From JALZAQ01 sp038253885 (GTDB lineage: Bacteria > Gemmatimonadota > Gemmatimonadetes > Gemmatimonadales > Gemmatimonadaceae), in the NCBI GenBank assembly GCA_038253885.1, contig JBBSGP010000064.1:1-14010 (forward strand): a DNA stretch of 14,010 nt, read 5' to 3'. The translations under genes were made by a program, and so were the position numbers. The stretch's first letter is position 1; each line of letters begins with the position of its first letter. Positions 13,871 to 14,010 of the stretch are shown in pieces. The notes below the pieces were generated by a model. The model was not told the origin of the DNA, searched no databases, and saw nothing but the letters and a program-made list of their open reading frames with translations.

Positions 13871-14010
13871 TGTCAAGCGCGGATAGAAATGTCCCCTTCG
13901 CCGGGCGGATAGAAATGTCCCCTTTGGTTGGTTGGGGTGTGAGGGTGATGGCGTCCGTCACTCAGGGTGGGGTGTCACCGAGGCTCTGCGCTGAGCCGCC
14001 TGGTCGACCC
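13871..14010 (+). mobile_element. Probable insertion-sequence end with two 20-bp direct repeats
   Basis: GCGGATAGAAATGTCCCCTT occurs exactly at 13879-13898 and 13905-13924, a period of 26 bp. These A/T-containing repeats contrast with the GC-rich surroundings. Multiple short terminal repeats with GGGGACAT-type sequence and a TG terminal dinucleotide are typical of IS21-like and related elements, so the tip may be TGTCAAGCG at 13871. The element would extend to the right, out of the window. An ATG at 13948 (with in-frame GTGs at 13939 and 13945) opens a frame that reaches the edge after 21 codons and could be the start of its first gene, but no transposase motif can be seen. The family name is a guess. 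Confidence 0.45.

Noticed and set aside
13879..13924. CRISPR array
   Set aside because: Only two repeats of 20 bp with a 6-bp gap; spacing is far too short and no cas gene is near.

Overview
The window is a dense, GC-rich bacterial segment in which every recognisable gene lies on the minus strand. Read in the direction of transcription (right to left) the order is infC-rpmI-rplT-pheS-pheT-(small coiled-coil gene)-zapA-rny-folD-xseA-xseB-ispA-dxs-nadK-recN, with recN cut by the left edge. Base composition, frequent GTG/TTG starts, the CxxC-type PheS and the joining of the IF3/L35/L20/PheST block to zapA-rny and then to the xse-isp-dxs-nadK-recN block suggest a Gram-negative, high-GC lineage such as Gemmatimonadota or a deltaproteobacterium-like group. 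That placement is inference; no rRNA or other taxonomic marker is present.

Right edge (13871-14010): two exact 20-bp direct repeats with a 26-bp period look like one end of an insertion sequence, probably of the multi-terminal-repeat type, whose body lies outside the window. Immediately downstream is the infC promoter (TTGACA, 17-bp spacer, TAAGCT) and a strongly folded leader of about 180 nt. Its last hairpin is followed by a U-rich run and so looks like a transcription attenuator. infC then starts at AUU with a strong Shine-Dalgarno.

Middle (8351-13641): translation genes (IF3, L35, L20, both PheRS subunits) run into a small coiled-coil gene and zapA (Z-ring assembly). pheT carries an in-frame insertion of roughly 45 residues, built of a palindrome flanked by imperfect direct repeats, just before its C-terminal domain. 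A 236-nt gap between zapA and rny can fold over long range and sits where many bacteria keep 6S RNA.

Left half (1-8114): RNase Y, FolD, exonuclease VII large and small subunits, a short-chain prenyl diphosphate synthase, DXP synthase, NAD kinase and RecN follow with tiny gaps or overlapping stops and starts. There are ATGA/GTGA junctions, and two TTG starts that each overlap the upstream stop by 11 nt. This points to extensive translational coupling, with RNA turnover, one-carbon metabolism, DNA repair, isoprenoid precursor supply and NADP synthesis probably in one or two transcripts.

No CRISPR array, defence system or complete mobile element is visible. The most interesting structures are the infC attenuator leader, the repeat-like insertion in pheT, the candidate structured RNA between zapA and rny, and the insertion-sequence end abutting the infC promoter.
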